From Butyricimonas faecalis (GTDB taxonomy: Bacteria; Bacteroidota; Bacteroidia; Bacteroidales; Marinifilaceae), in assembly GCF_003991565.1 (NCBI RefSeq), contig NZ_CP032819.1, positions 2,852,001 to 2,916,000 on the forward strand: DNA of 64,000 nucleotides, read 5' to 3'. The translations under genes were made by a program, and so were the position numbers. Within the stretch, counting starts at the first letter, position 1. Every line of letters starts with the position of its first letter. Below the pieces are notes generated by a model. The model searched no databases and was not told the origin of the DNA. It saw only the letters and a list, made by a program, of their open reading frames with translations. Shown here one piece after another: positions 29,201-36,557 of this stretch.

Positions 29201-29755
29201 ACGATTGGGAACAAGTTTCACCTCTTGCATTTTCATCCCGACCATCGTAAATTGTAAAACAACACCTTCTAGTTTAACAATTTCCAGTTGGAAATTACCA
29301 TCCGCATCGGTAGCCACTCCCACCGTGGTTCCTTTGATGATTACGGACACTCCCGGTAGGGGTAAACCCGCCTCATCGACAACATTTCCTTTGATCGTGT
29401 GTTTCTTTTCCTGAGTCACACGGGAAACCACGATATGGTCTGCCAAGATTTCATAAGCAAAAGGTTTTCCTCGAAAAATCACATCCAAGATTTCACTTAC
29501 GGTTTTACCCATGAAATTCTGCTTATTTGCTTGGAAACCCTGCACATCCTCGTGATTAAACACGAACTTTAAATTTGTTTTCTGCTGGATCAAATCGAAT
29601 AATTGAACAAAGGTCACTTGTTCAAATTTCAGATTGATTCGTTCCTGCTGGGACCAGACTTTCGCACTTAGTCCCGAACACGTTAACAGAACGACCAGAC
29701 ACGCCAACTTCATTTTAATCATGATCCGGTTCAATTTTTGAATTGTTTTTTTCAT
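26291..29755 (-). CDS. SusC/RagA-family TonB-dependent transporter with STN domain (locus 2)
   Basis: A transporter of 1154 residues from the ATG at 29755 (MKKTIQKLNRIMIKMKLACL); an upstream ATG at 29779 gives 8 more residues. Signal sequence, STN domain (about 40-114, INLKFEQVTFVQLFDLIQQK), carboxypeptidase-regulatory-like domain (VDEAGLPLPGVSVIIKGTTVG), plug with VLKDAAAAAIWGTRAANGVIVIE, and a barrel ending SFTLGLRVEF. The STN domain makes it the likely ligand sensor for the upstream FecR/sigma pair. It is followed after 18 bp by its SusD partner. Confidence 0.95.
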   Translation of the reverse strand: MKKTIQKLNRIMIKMKLACLVVLLTCSGLSAKVWSQQERINLKFEQVTFVQLFDLIQQKTNLKFVFNHEDVQGFQANKQNFMGKTVSEILDVIFRGKPFAYEILADHIVVSRVTQEKKHTIKGNVVDEAGLPLPGVSVIIKGTTVGVATDADGNFQLEIVKLEGVVLQFTMVGMKMQEVKLVPNRLSYNVVMQMDAQELGDVVCTGYQTLKKVNTTGSFSTISPQAIELRGSAGLNRLLEGKVPGLTIYNNDVRIRGGSTISEKVGTKPLYIVDGFEVDELPENMDLVERITVLKDAAAAAIWGTRAANGVIVIEMKKGTVGHSKLSYSGNVNLMCKPDFDDLNRADSKTLVDYDLEMFDKELIFGGIYENSANGYSPSLGWIFEYEKNNITRDQLEEKLEILGGMSNKKQIEDKLLRTAIRHNHNLSLSGGSEKFSYFLSGSYTGENSVYKDGSSKNSINILSKNTYVVTPRISVRADLNAVYGKENHGYDVKSVINTILPYQMLVDEEGNRVKDYANFNIQKNQELVEEGYKDYGFNVLDEIDLANNKTNKFGLRAKMGLDITILDGLKLSADYQYERTHSETKNLQDEETYAVREQLNYMTNVENGKLVNHLPMGDILDMKNEDLTAHALKIGGILNRNFGKEGEHYVNVVAGFELRKHTSKSNSYRKLGYDDELLSYQLFDEQELAKTGIDAWDMYKHTYDASYYDKFSYRDNREVSYYGSAVYTYDSRYTLSGTFRIDESNLFGAAKKYRRNPLWSVGLSWNVHEEDFFHSNVINRLAPRISYGLTGNFDRSGSSTPLLTVRRSFNSAIGAYLSRVSNAPNPKLRWERTKTLNIGVETELFNRLSIVLEYYDKRSYDLLGNVQIDPTLGFSGGYINAADMRNRGVEMQLNAEALRLKDFSWFVNFVFGYNKNKITNNNISDGNPAYNRTHAVTEFVKGYPREALWSYRWAGLDENGNPQTYDAEGNKTRTPVAESIECNGTYRPKYSGSLSTDFKYKNILLSFAFVYNFGHVFRIAYPTMNPLEGTADLSAFVAKRWQKPGDENKTDIPATLTWESYDGMRQHLASYSSNSVRKGDFIRLREITLNYELPSQLIKKTPFSRVSLTAQANTVWMWTKNKEGFDPEVVDPIHGTLGLSEAPSFTLGLRVEF

Positions 29756-29780
29756 AACTTTGTTGCTGTGATTAAACATG

Positions 29781-29798
29781 ATTCCCCGCCAAGGGAAT
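29781..29798 (-). other. Small hairpin in the fecR-susC gap, locus 2
   Basis: Arms ATTCCC (29781-29786) and GGGAAT (29793-29798) around CGCCAA, between the fecR stop (29842) and the susC start. It is weaker than the hairpins of loci 1 and 3 but in the same place. Confidence 0.45.
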
Positions 29799-29841
29799 TT
29801 AAATTACCTCCGGGATATGCGCCAACATATTCCGGTCTTTT

Positions 29842-30984
29842 TTATTGTATTGATTTTTTCTGCACGATTAATGTTTTCCCATCCAGTTTCATCTTGATTT
29901 TTTTCGTTTTCTCTAACACCTCGATGACTTCTGCAATAGAAGCGTTACGACGGAACCACGCTGTAAAGTGATAATTCTTCACTTCCGTATCCTGATAGTA
30001 CACGTCGAAATCATACCAACGTGCCAATTCGTTGATAATGTCCTCCAAACGAACTTCTTTAAAACTAAATGTACCATCTCGCCAACCGATTACATCCACT
30101 ACATTTACTTCCTTCATGACCAATTGCCCATCAACGAGTAAGGCCTGTTGTCCGGGATGCATTTTCAGGACTTCCTTTCCTCGCTCCAGTTGTACGCTTC
30201 CCTCAACCAAAGTCGTAGCCACCCTTTCTCCGGAATAATTACGCACATTAAATTGTGTTCCTGTTACCCGGATATCATAATCGCTTATTTTCACGACAAA
30301 AGGCTTTTCCACGTTCTTTGCTACTTCAAAATAAGCTTCTCCCCGTAGTTCAACCTGACGTTTATCCCCAGAAAAAGCAACCGGGAAACGGATGTAACTG
30401 TCCGAATTCAACCAAACCGTTGTACCATCAGCCAAGACAAGCCTATATTCTCCTCCTCGCGGGATCGTGATCGTATTATAAGCTTCATTAACAGGCATCT
30501 TATTTTCAACCTGTTTATACACTAACTCGTTATCTGTTAAGGTTGAAATCTCCGCACCTTGTTCACTTATAGCGGAAACACCTCCAACAAGTTCTACTTG
30601 TTTACCGGTAGATAATGTCAACACGGCAAGCTTTCCTCCCGGTTTAACAGTCGGCTCGACATAAACCGTTTGCACCTTTTCCTGTTCTCGGGTAAGCAAA
30701 AGAAGACCCACGCCTAAAGGCAATAACAAGATGGCCGCGTACTTCAACACTTGACGTACTCGAGAGATTTTCCGAACTGGACGAACTTTATTCCAAGCTT
30801 TTTTACGATCCACTTTATCTTTCACGGAATAGGCCATCACTCCCGAACGAAATTTCGACAACTCTCGAAAATACCTTTGATGAGAAGGAGTTTTAAACCA
30901 CTCTTCAAAACATACTTTTTCATCTTCCGACAATATCTCGGAAGCAAGTTGTTTCATGATTATTTCTTCTAATTTCTTTTCCAT
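29842..30984 (-). CDS. FecR-family anti-sigma factor (locus 2)
   Basis: A 380-residue single-pass anti-sigma factor: cytoplasmic N-terminus (about 1-80), membrane segment ILLLPLGVGLLLLT, periplasmic FecR domain (YNTITIPRGGEYRLVLADGTTVWLN, ELRGEAYFEVA, VTGTQFNVRNYSG) and C-terminal DUF4974 (LEDIINELARWYDFDVYY). It links the STN domain of the downstream SusC to the upstream sigma factor. It starts 78 bp after the sigma stop and is transcribed in the same direction. Confidence 0.94.
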   Translation of the reverse strand: MEKKLEEIIMKQLASEILSEDEKVCFEEWFKTPSHQRYFRELSKFRSGVMAYSVKDKVDRKKAWNKVRPVRKISRVRQVLKYAAILLLPLGVGLLLLTREQEKVQTVYVEPTVKPGGKLAVLTLSTGKQVELVGGVSAISEQGAEISTLTDNELVYKQVENKMPVNEAYNTITIPRGGEYRLVLADGTTVWLNSDSYIRFPVAFSGDKRQVELRGEAYFEVAKNVEKPFVVKISDYDIRVTGTQFNVRNYSGERVATTLVEGSVQLERGKEVLKMHPGQQALLVDGQLVMKEVNVVDVIGWRDGTFSFKEVRLEDIINELARWYDFDVYYQDTEVKNYHFTAWFRRNASIAEVIEVLEKTKKIKMKLDGKTLIVQKKSIQ

Positions 30985-31062
30985 TTTTCCCGTATTATAT
31001 TCTAAAGACAGGAAAAGAAATAAATCGAGTGGTTCAAAAAATAAAAAATAAAGAATTATTTT

Positions 31063-31638
31063 TCACACATACTTTTCACGATAGTAGAAAGCACAAAAAA
31101 GTATGGGAGATGAAATATCTTTACGCATTTCCTCCCGCAGAAAAGCGTATGCCTTCTTTATATGGTCTTTCACCGTATTCAACGAGATTTTTAAAGAACT
31201 TGCAATCTCTGCATAAGATTTCGATTCCAAAATACTCATTTCTAATACTTTTCTGCGTTTTTCAGGTAATTTGTTCAATAGATTCCCAACTTCTTCAATG
31301 AAAGTCTCCGGTTCTTCCTCGTCATCCGAGATTTCTTGTAGCAAGCAATACTGACGGTACTTATCCATAACTTGCTGATGTTCGAGAAGGTTTAAACACT
31401 TATTCCGGATACTAAAAAGTAAATACCCTTGAATATTTTGAATTTCCCTCAACTCTTCACGTTTTTCCCATAAGCGCATGAAAACCTCCTGAACAATATC
31501 TTCTGCCGCATTCAAATCATTCGTGTAATACACGGCACGCTGCACCATCCCGACATACGAGTGATCAAACAGGGATTTAAATACTTTCTCATCCCCACGT
31601 ATTAAACGCTCTATATCAACTGAAATAAATGGTGTCAT
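31063..31638 (-). CDS. ECF RNA polymerase sigma factor (locus 2)
   Basis: A 191-residue FecI-like ECF sigma factor with region 2 (LNAAEDIVQEVFMRLWEKRE, YLLFSIRNKCLNLL) and region 4 with helix-turn-helix (SKSYAEIASSLKISLNTVKDHIKKAYAFL). It is the head gene of locus 2. The minus strand carries TATATTTG at 31697-31690, 52 bp upstream of the ATG. The 222-bp gap to the divergent hydrolase gene contains both promoters and no other feature I can name. Confidence 0.95.
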   Translation of the reverse strand: MTPFISVDIERLIRGDEKVFKSLFDHSYVGMVQRAVYYTNDLNAAEDIVQEVFMRLWEKREELREIQNIQGYLLFSIRNKCLNLLEHQQVMDKYRQYCLLQEISDDEEEPETFIEEVGNLLNKLPEKRRKVLEMSILESKSYAEIASSLKISLNTVKDHIKKAYAFLREEMRKDISSPILFCAFYYREKYV

Positions 31639-31689
31639 AAAATAACATCTATGATTAAAAATAAAAAGAGCCCCACATGTTCACTCGAT

Positions 31690-31697
31690 CAAATATA
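31690..31697 (-). promoter_or_regulatory. Promoter -7 box upstream of ECF sigma gene, locus 2
   Basis: TATATTTG on the minus strand, identical to the boxes before the other two sigma genes. A second TATATTTG lies about 35 bp further upstream, at roughly 31725-31732 on the same strand. Confidence 0.5.
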
Positions 31698-31860
31698 CGT
31701 TACACAGAACATTCTTTTTATGGCACAAATATAAAAATCAATGACCAGATTATCAACTTTCCAACATTTCAACATAGGAAAGAATTTTATCATCTTGCAT
31801 AATTTTAAGAAACCTATTGCACACTCTATTCGTTTAATATATAAATCAAACAGAATAGAA

Positions 31861-32898
31861 ATGAAAGCATTATTTATTACAACATTATTGATCGCAGGAA
31901 TGCTGACAACATATACCCAAGCTTGTACCCGTGTAGTATATCTCGGTAAGAACGGGATGGTTGTGACAGGTCGAACCATGGACTGGAAAGAAGACTTAAA
32001 ATCAAATATTTACGTGTTTCCCAGAGGAATTGAAAGAGCGGGGGCGGACAAGGGGAACACGATTCATTGGAAATCCAAATACGGAAGTGTCATCACGGCC
32101 GGATATGACATTGGCACTTCCGATGGTATGAATGAAAAGGGATTGGTGGCCAACCTTTTATATCTGGCGGAATCCGATTATTACCGTCCCAATGATACCC
32201 GTCCGGTCATGGGAATCAGTATCTGGACCCAGTACGTACTCGACAATTTTGCAACCGTGGACGAGGCTGTAAAAGAGTTAAGCAAAGAGACATTCCGGAT
32301 AGATGCACCGGATATGCCGAATGGGGCGAAATCAACCTTGCATTTGGCCATTTCTGACGCCTCAGGGAATAGTGCCATATTTGAATACATCAAGGGGAAA
32401 CTCATCATACATGAGGGAAAAGAATATCAGGTTATGACAAACTCCCCTTCTTACGAACAACAAATCACGTTAAATAATTACTGGAAACAAATCGGGGGAT
32501 TAGTGATGCTACCGGGGACGAATCGGGCTGTAGACCGTTTTGTCAGGGCATCATTTTACATCAATGTTATCCCACAAACTGACAATCAACGAGAGGCTGT
32601 AGCCGGAGTTTTTAGCGTTATACGGAATGTATCGGTTCCTCTCGGGATCTCCGTTCCAGCACAACCTAATATTTCCTCCACCCGATGGAGAACTGTAGCA
32701 GACCAAAAGAACAAGGTGTACTTCTTCGAATCCACGATGACCCCCAATATATTCTGGATTAACATGAAAGACCTGGATTTTTCCGCAGGGGCACCTATCA
32801 AGAAATTAAACCTTGCAAACGGAGAAACTTACGCCGGGAATGCAGCCAAAAATATGGTAGACAGCCCGTCATTCAAATTCCTATTTGAAGTACTATAA
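31861..32898 (+). CDS. Choloylglycine hydrolase-family linear amide C-N hydrolase (bile salt hydrolase or penicillin V acylase-like)
   Basis: 345 residues from the ATG at 31861. The frame is open further upstream but without a signal sequence; this start gives a clean signal peptide (MKALFITTLLIAGMLTTYTQA) cut exactly before the nucleophile Cys22. Counting that Cys as residue 2 of the mature enzyme, the family residues fall in place: Arg18 and Asp21 in GRTMDW, the Asn of GMNEKGL (Asn82-type), the Asn of MTNSPSY (Asn175-type) and the Arg of NRAVDRFVRA (Arg228-type). The enzyme is therefore an N-terminal-nucleophile hydrolase active in the periplasm. Members deconjugate bile salts or cleave acyl amides; the sequence alone does not separate these. 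It is divergent from locus 2 and apparently monocistronic. Confidence 0.9.
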   Translation: MKALFITTLLIAGMLTTYTQACTRVVYLGKNGMVVTGRTMDWKEDLKSNIYVFPRGIERAGADKGNTIHWKSKYGSVITAGYDIGTSDGMNEKGLVANLLYLAESDYYRPNDTRPVMGISIWTQYVLDNFATVDEAVKELSKETFRIDAPDMPNGAKSTLHLAISDASGNSAIFEYIKGKLIIHEGKEYQVMTNSPSYEQQITLNNYWKQIGGLVMLPGTNRAVDRFVRASFYINVIPQTDNQREAVAGVFSVIRNVSVPLGISVPAQPNISSTRWRTVADQKNKVYFFESTMTPNIFWINMKDLDFSAGAPIKKLNLANGETYAGNAAKNMVDSPSFKFLFEVL

Positions 32899-32921
32899 CA
32901 AAAATCATCTGATTGGATAAA

Positions 32922-33075
32922 GGGATTGTCTAACAAATCTTATTCCTATCAACAAGCTACCCCCTCCAACTCCCCCTTACACAGGGGGAGGACTGATTAC
33001 CAAACGGTTTCCCCTCCTGTGCAAGGAGGAGTTAGGGGAGGTTGTCATTAAAAGACGGACTTGTTAGATAGTCCC
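32922..33075. mobile_element. MITE-like element with terminal inverted repeats and CT/GA palindromes (copy set 4)
   Basis: Left end GGGATTGTCTAACAAATC (32922-32939) and right end GACTTGTTAGATAGTCCC (33058-33075) are inverted copies matching at 15 of 18 positions (GGGAYTRTCTAACAARTC). Inside, two CT/GA-rich palindromes face each other (CCCCCTCCAACTCCCCCT... at 32960 and ...AGGAGGAGTTAGGGGAGG up to 33041), so the whole 154 bp can fold into one long hairpin. No transposase ORF. Flanking target duplications are not obvious. Confidence 0.6.
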
Positions 33076-33173
33076 GTCATTTTTATATTACAACTACAGA
33101 CCCTCGCTCGCAGCCCGACAAACCAGCATTTCTTTTTTTCATGTTCAAGAATTATAATATACTACATTTTTTA

Positions 33174-33181
33174 TAATTTTG
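33174..33181 (+). promoter_or_regulatory. Putative promoter -7 box for the CstA-family gene
   Basis: TAATTTTG fits TANNTTTG, 25 bp before the ATG at 33207. The upstream -33 region is AT-rich without a clear TTTG. Confidence 0.45.
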
Positions 33182-33206
33182 TGATCATGCAAAAATTCCA
33201 AAGCAA

Positions 33207-34640
33207 ATGCTAACATTTATTATCTCTATCGGTTTATTAATCGTTGCTTATTTCACCTACGGGAAATTTGTTGAACGATTCTTCGGAGCCTCATCTGCAA
33301 TAGCGACTCCGGTGAAACGCCTAGCAGACGGCGTGGATTATCACGAGTTAAAACCTTGGCGAATTTTCGTTATCCAGTTTTTGAATATTGCCGGTCTGGG
33401 ACCGATCTTCGGGGCAATTCTAGGTGCGGCTTACGGTCCTATGGCCTACGTATGGATCGTGATCGGTTGTATTTTTATGGGTGCTACTCACGATTATTTT
33501 TCCGGTATGCTTTCCATCCGCCACGATGGGACAAGCCTGCCTGACATTGTCGGGAAATACCTTGGGAATAACGTGCGTAAATTCATGACGTTTTTCACTG
33601 GATTTTTATTACTGGCCGTTGGGGTCTCTTTCGTGAACGGACCGGCAGATTTGCTTGGAAACTTGACGAACATGAGCATGACACCTTGGCTATATGTCAT
33701 TTTTGCCTACTATATTCTTGCCACGTTACTCCCCATTGATAAGATCATCGGTAAAATATACCCTTTCATGGGACTGGCATTAATATTCATGGCGGTTGCA
33801 GTGGGAGGTTATCTCCTTTACGGGGGATTTACCGGGAAACTTTATCTTGAAGAATTAACCTTCGACACGATGAAGAATATGCACGCTGATCCGGCAAACA
33901 ACATCCTTTTCCCGATGCTGTTTATCGTGATTTCCTGCGGGGCCATTTCCGGTTTCCATGCCACACAATCCCCCATGATGGCACGCTGCATGACAGACGA
34001 AAAATACGGTCGTCCCATCTTCTACGGCGCCATGATTTCAGAGGGAATCGTGGCTATGATTTGGGCAACCGCGGCAATGGCCTATTTCGGGGGAGCAGAA
34101 GGTCTAAACGCCGCAGCAGAGGCAGGAAAGACGCCTGCTATAATCGTGGATGTGATCTGCAATTCATGGTTAGGACGTTTGGGAGCAATCATCGCTATTG
34201 TCGGGGTGGTTGTTTGTCCGATCACATCTGGCGACACGGCATTCCGCAGTATGCGATTGATCATTGCCGACGCTTTGAAATTCAACCAGAAACCGATTAA
34301 GAACCGCTTGATTGTATCCGTTCCAATTTTCGTGGTTGCCTACCTGCTCTGTAACGTGGATTTCTCCACGATATGGAAATACGTGGGCATCGGTAATCAA
34401 GTGTTGGCAACCATTACTCTGTGGACGGCAGCTACCTACCTAGCTAAAAAAGGGAAAGCACATTGGATGATGTCACTCCCGGCTACATTTTTAAGTATCG
34501 TATGTACAACCTATTTCTTGATAGCCCCCTATAAAGTAGGTGGTTTGCATCTTTCCCCCACCATTAGTTACCCGGTAGGAGCAATCGTAGGAATCGGTCT
34601 TTTCGTTCTGTTTATCACGAAAATTACTAAAAACAAATAA
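33207..34640 (+). CDS. CstA-family carbon starvation/pyruvate-type transporter
   Basis: A 477-residue inner-membrane protein with about 13 membrane segments. The N-terminus reads MLTFIISIGLLIVAYFTYGKF, followed by the family's conserved YHELKPWRIFVIQFLNIAGLGPIFGAILGA region, GATHDYFSGMLSIRHDG, FVNGPADLL, CGAISGFHATQSPMMARC and SGDTAFRSMRLIIAD. CstA/BtsT proteins move pyruvate or peptides and are induced on starvation. This is the shorter (~480-residue) form common in Bacteroidota. The gene is monocistronic and ends at a strong bidirectional terminator. Confidence 0.93.
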   Translation: MLTFIISIGLLIVAYFTYGKFVERFFGASSAIATPVKRLADGVDYHELKPWRIFVIQFLNIAGLGPIFGAILGAAYGPMAYVWIVIGCIFMGATHDYFSGMLSIRHDGTSLPDIVGKYLGNNVRKFMTFFTGFLLLAVGVSFVNGPADLLGNLTNMSMTPWLYVIFAYYILATLLPIDKIIGKIYPFMGLALIFMAVAVGGYLLYGGFTGKLYLEELTFDTMKNMHADPANNILFPMLFIVISCGAISGFHATQSPMMARCMTDEKYGRPIFYGAMISEGIVAMIWATAAMAYFGGAEGLNAAAEAGKTPAIIVDVICNSWLGRLGAIIAIVGVVVCPITSGDTAFRSMRLIIADALKFNQKPIKNRLIVSVPIFVVAYLLCNVDFSTIWKYVGIGNQVLATITLWTAATYLAKKGKAHWMMSLPATFLSIVCTTYFLIAPYKVGGLHLSPTISYPVGAIVGIGLFVLFITKITKNK

Positions 34641-34643
34641 AAA

Positions 34644-34668
34644 AAGGCCGCTCGATACGAGCGGCCTT
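34644..34668. terminator. Bidirectional rho-independent terminator
   Basis: An 11-bp perfect stem AAGGCCGCTCG/CGAGCGGCCTT with a 3-base ATA loop lies between two convergent genes. An A-run precedes it, giving a U-run for the minus-strand transcript. Confidence 0.9.
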
Positions 34669-34689
34669 CATCACATAAAGGAAATATTA

Positions 34690-35913
34690 TTAATTCATTC
34701 GAATAGCTCTAACGGCTTTTCCTCCGCTTCTCTTCTCTCCCTCTTTATTATATTTCTCTTCTTCCATCTTCGCCTTGTCTGCCCCAAGCGTGTCTCCGAT
34801 TTTAGTCAACAAACGGGCTTTAGAATTCATCAAATTAGCTTTGCTGAAATAATCTTTTGTTTGAGCACATCTGGCATCAAGCCAATCGATACCTTCCTGC
34901 ACGAGAGCTTTGTCATCACAACCAGTCAAAGCCTCAATGTTACTTTGGAAGTACATCTGGTCCTCACCATTCCTGAACACGTTGTATTTGAACGCCTCAT
35001 GCATACTATTCAACATTCCCTTATAATCACCTTTTCGAATATACTCGGCGGTATATAAACTAGCCAAAGATCCCGGGATAAAAGCATAATCCAAAGATTG
35101 AAGTAATTTAACTAACTCGGCATTTCTAGTCTCGTCAAATTCCCCGTTCCCCGGACGCCAATACATGATTTCTGCCACGGCTCCCTTTATCGAATTTTCC
35201 AATTTATAGTCTACCACTTCTTTACCGGCCACTTCATAAAAACGCCCGATATTTGCAATCACTTGCCGTATAGGTTTTGACAGAGGATCGCTCACGTTCT
35301 TTTTAATCAACTCCCAGTTCTCCTTGGTCACAATCTCGTCATCCGACAAGGCATTCAAATATTCAGCGGCAACAGCCCCTTGCTTTTCCTGCATGTAAGC
35401 AGAGGATAATGCCGTTAAATAACGACTTAACAAATCCGTGCTCCGCTCTCCGGCCTCATACCGCTTCGTCAGACCGTTCAAATTATTCTGGGGATCTTTC
35501 GCCATCTTTCCACCTGCCATCAACCACTCGGCAGAACCGGCTCCAACCATTTTGTGAACTACCTGCTGCGTGTTCGGGTCCACGAAAACCAACGTCGGGA
35601 AGGCCTTCACTTCAAATTTATCTTTCAATATCACGCCATCCGCATCCTTTTCCATATCATACTTCACGTTCACGAAATCCGCATTAAACTGATTTCCCAC
35701 GTCCTCACGGGTAAACACCTGCGATGATAACATCTTACAAGGCCCGCACCAAGAAGTGTAACAATCGATAAAGATCAGCTTCTTTTCTTTCTTAGCCTTT
35801 TTCAAAACTTTCTTCCATTCTTTCGTCTGTTCGAAAGTAATCCCCTTGCTTTGAGCCTCTGCACCCCAAACAATTCCGGCTATCAAAACGATTAATACAA
35901 ATAATTTCTTCAT
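34690..35913 (-). CDS. Exported thioredoxin-fold protein with long helical C-terminus
   Basis: 407 residues from the ATG at 35913 (MKKLFVLIVLIAGIVWGAEA, a cleavable signal). Upstream frame extension is unlikely to be used. The thioredoxin-like domain is N-terminal (about 22-150) with CGPC at 56-59 (DCYTSWCGPCKM) and cis-proline AFPTLVFVD. It is of the thioredoxin_7/DUF255-like kind. The remaining ~250 residues are helical and unrecognised, perhaps TPR-like (YLTALSSAYMQEKQGAVAAEYL). It is the last gene of the locus 3 string, ending at the shared bidirectional terminator. It probably acts in the periplasm on imported material or on envelope proteins. Confidence 0.88.
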   Translation of the reverse strand: MKKLFVLIVLIAGIVWGAEAQSKGITFEQTKEWKKVLKKAKKEKKLIFIDCYTSWCGPCKMLSSQVFTREDVGNQFNADFVNVKYDMEKDADGVILKDKFEVKAFPTLVFVDPNTQQVVHKMVGAGSAEWLMAGGKMAKDPQNNLNGLTKRYEAGERSTDLLSRYLTALSSAYMQEKQGAVAAEYLNALSDDEIVTKENWELIKKNVSDPLSKPIRQVIANIGRFYEVAGKEVVDYKLENSIKGAVAEIMYWRPGNGEFDETRNAELVKLLQSLDYAFIPGSLASLYTAEYIRKGDYKGMLNSMHEAFKYNVFRNGEDQMYFQSNIEALTGCDDKALVQEGIDWLDARCAQTKDYFSKANLMNSKARLLTKIGDTLGADKAKMEEEKYNKEGEKRSGGKAVRAIRMN

Positions 35914-35951
35914 TACATAAAATTTTAATTGAACATCCTCTCGTAATATCA

Positions 35952-36446
35952 CTATTTAAATTTTTTCTGCAAACTGGTAATAATCGTATCGAACTCTTCG
36001 GTCATTCCTTTCTTGAATTCAGGCGAAAGTTCGTCAAACCCATTGTAAACAGACAACACGACCTCACATTTTTTGTCTCCTTTGGGATGGACTTCAAAAG
36101 CATAAACCCACTGTTTATCACCCGTGTAATCCGATCGGGTAATAAAATAACAAATCTTGAAGACATCATAATCAATCACGCTGATATATTGACTCCTTTT
36201 TTTACCATCTTTCCCGGTCAACTCGATTTTAGCATTCAAAGCCTTCTCCTCACAAGTAAATTCCTTCACGCCCGAAAACTTCTTGTAATTTGCCGGTTCC
36301 GAGATGTAGTCCCACACTTTTTGAGCAGATGCTTTCAACACGATCTTTTTCTCAATAGCAGGTGGTATTTTCTTCGCTGCCGTCATTTGTGCCGAAGCCA
36401 ACCCGGACATACAGCACATCAATACAAAACTAAGTAATATTCTCAT
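35952..36446 (-). CDS. Exported SRPBCC-family (START-like) protein
   Basis: 164 residues from the ATG at 36446 (MRILLSFVLMCCMSGLASAQ, a signal peptide). A longer frame up to 36527 lacks this logic. The mature part shows the SRPBCC helix-grip pattern: IEKKIVLKASAQKVWDYISEPANYKKFSG at the start, a beta-rich core and the terminal helix GMTEEFDTIITSLQKKFK. Members bind hydrophobic ligands or act as polyketide cyclase-like enzymes; an exported copy is unusual. It sits between two thioredoxin-fold genes. Confidence 0.8.
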   Translation of the reverse strand: MRILLSFVLMCCMSGLASAQMTAAKKIPPAIEKKIVLKASAQKVWDYISEPANYKKFSGVKEFTCEEKALNAKIELTGKDGKKRSQYISVIDYDVFKICYFITRSDYTGDKQWVYAFEVHPKGDKKCEVVLSVYNGFDELSPEFKKGMTEEFDTIITSLQKKFK

Positions 36447-36557
36447 TTCCTTTACCGTTAAATATTCTAAAAGAAGTAGGGAGATGCATGCAAAGAACTG
36501 TGTGATAAGAAGAAGCATTACTCCCAACCTTACACGCCATCCCCCTGCCCCTTTTTA

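Larger units (their letters stand above)
32899..33206 (+). other. 308-bp intergenic region holding a MITE-like element
   Basis: It holds an element with terminal inverted repeats (32922-33075) and, downstream of it, a promoter-like box for the CstA gene. No ORF is supported. Confidence 0.7.

Noticed and set aside
1..31638. Classical polysaccharide-utilisation loci
   Set aside because: None of the three SusCD clusters contains a glycoside hydrolase, polysaccharide lyase, sulfatase or esterase; accessory genes are redox, peptidase-like or ABC-type.
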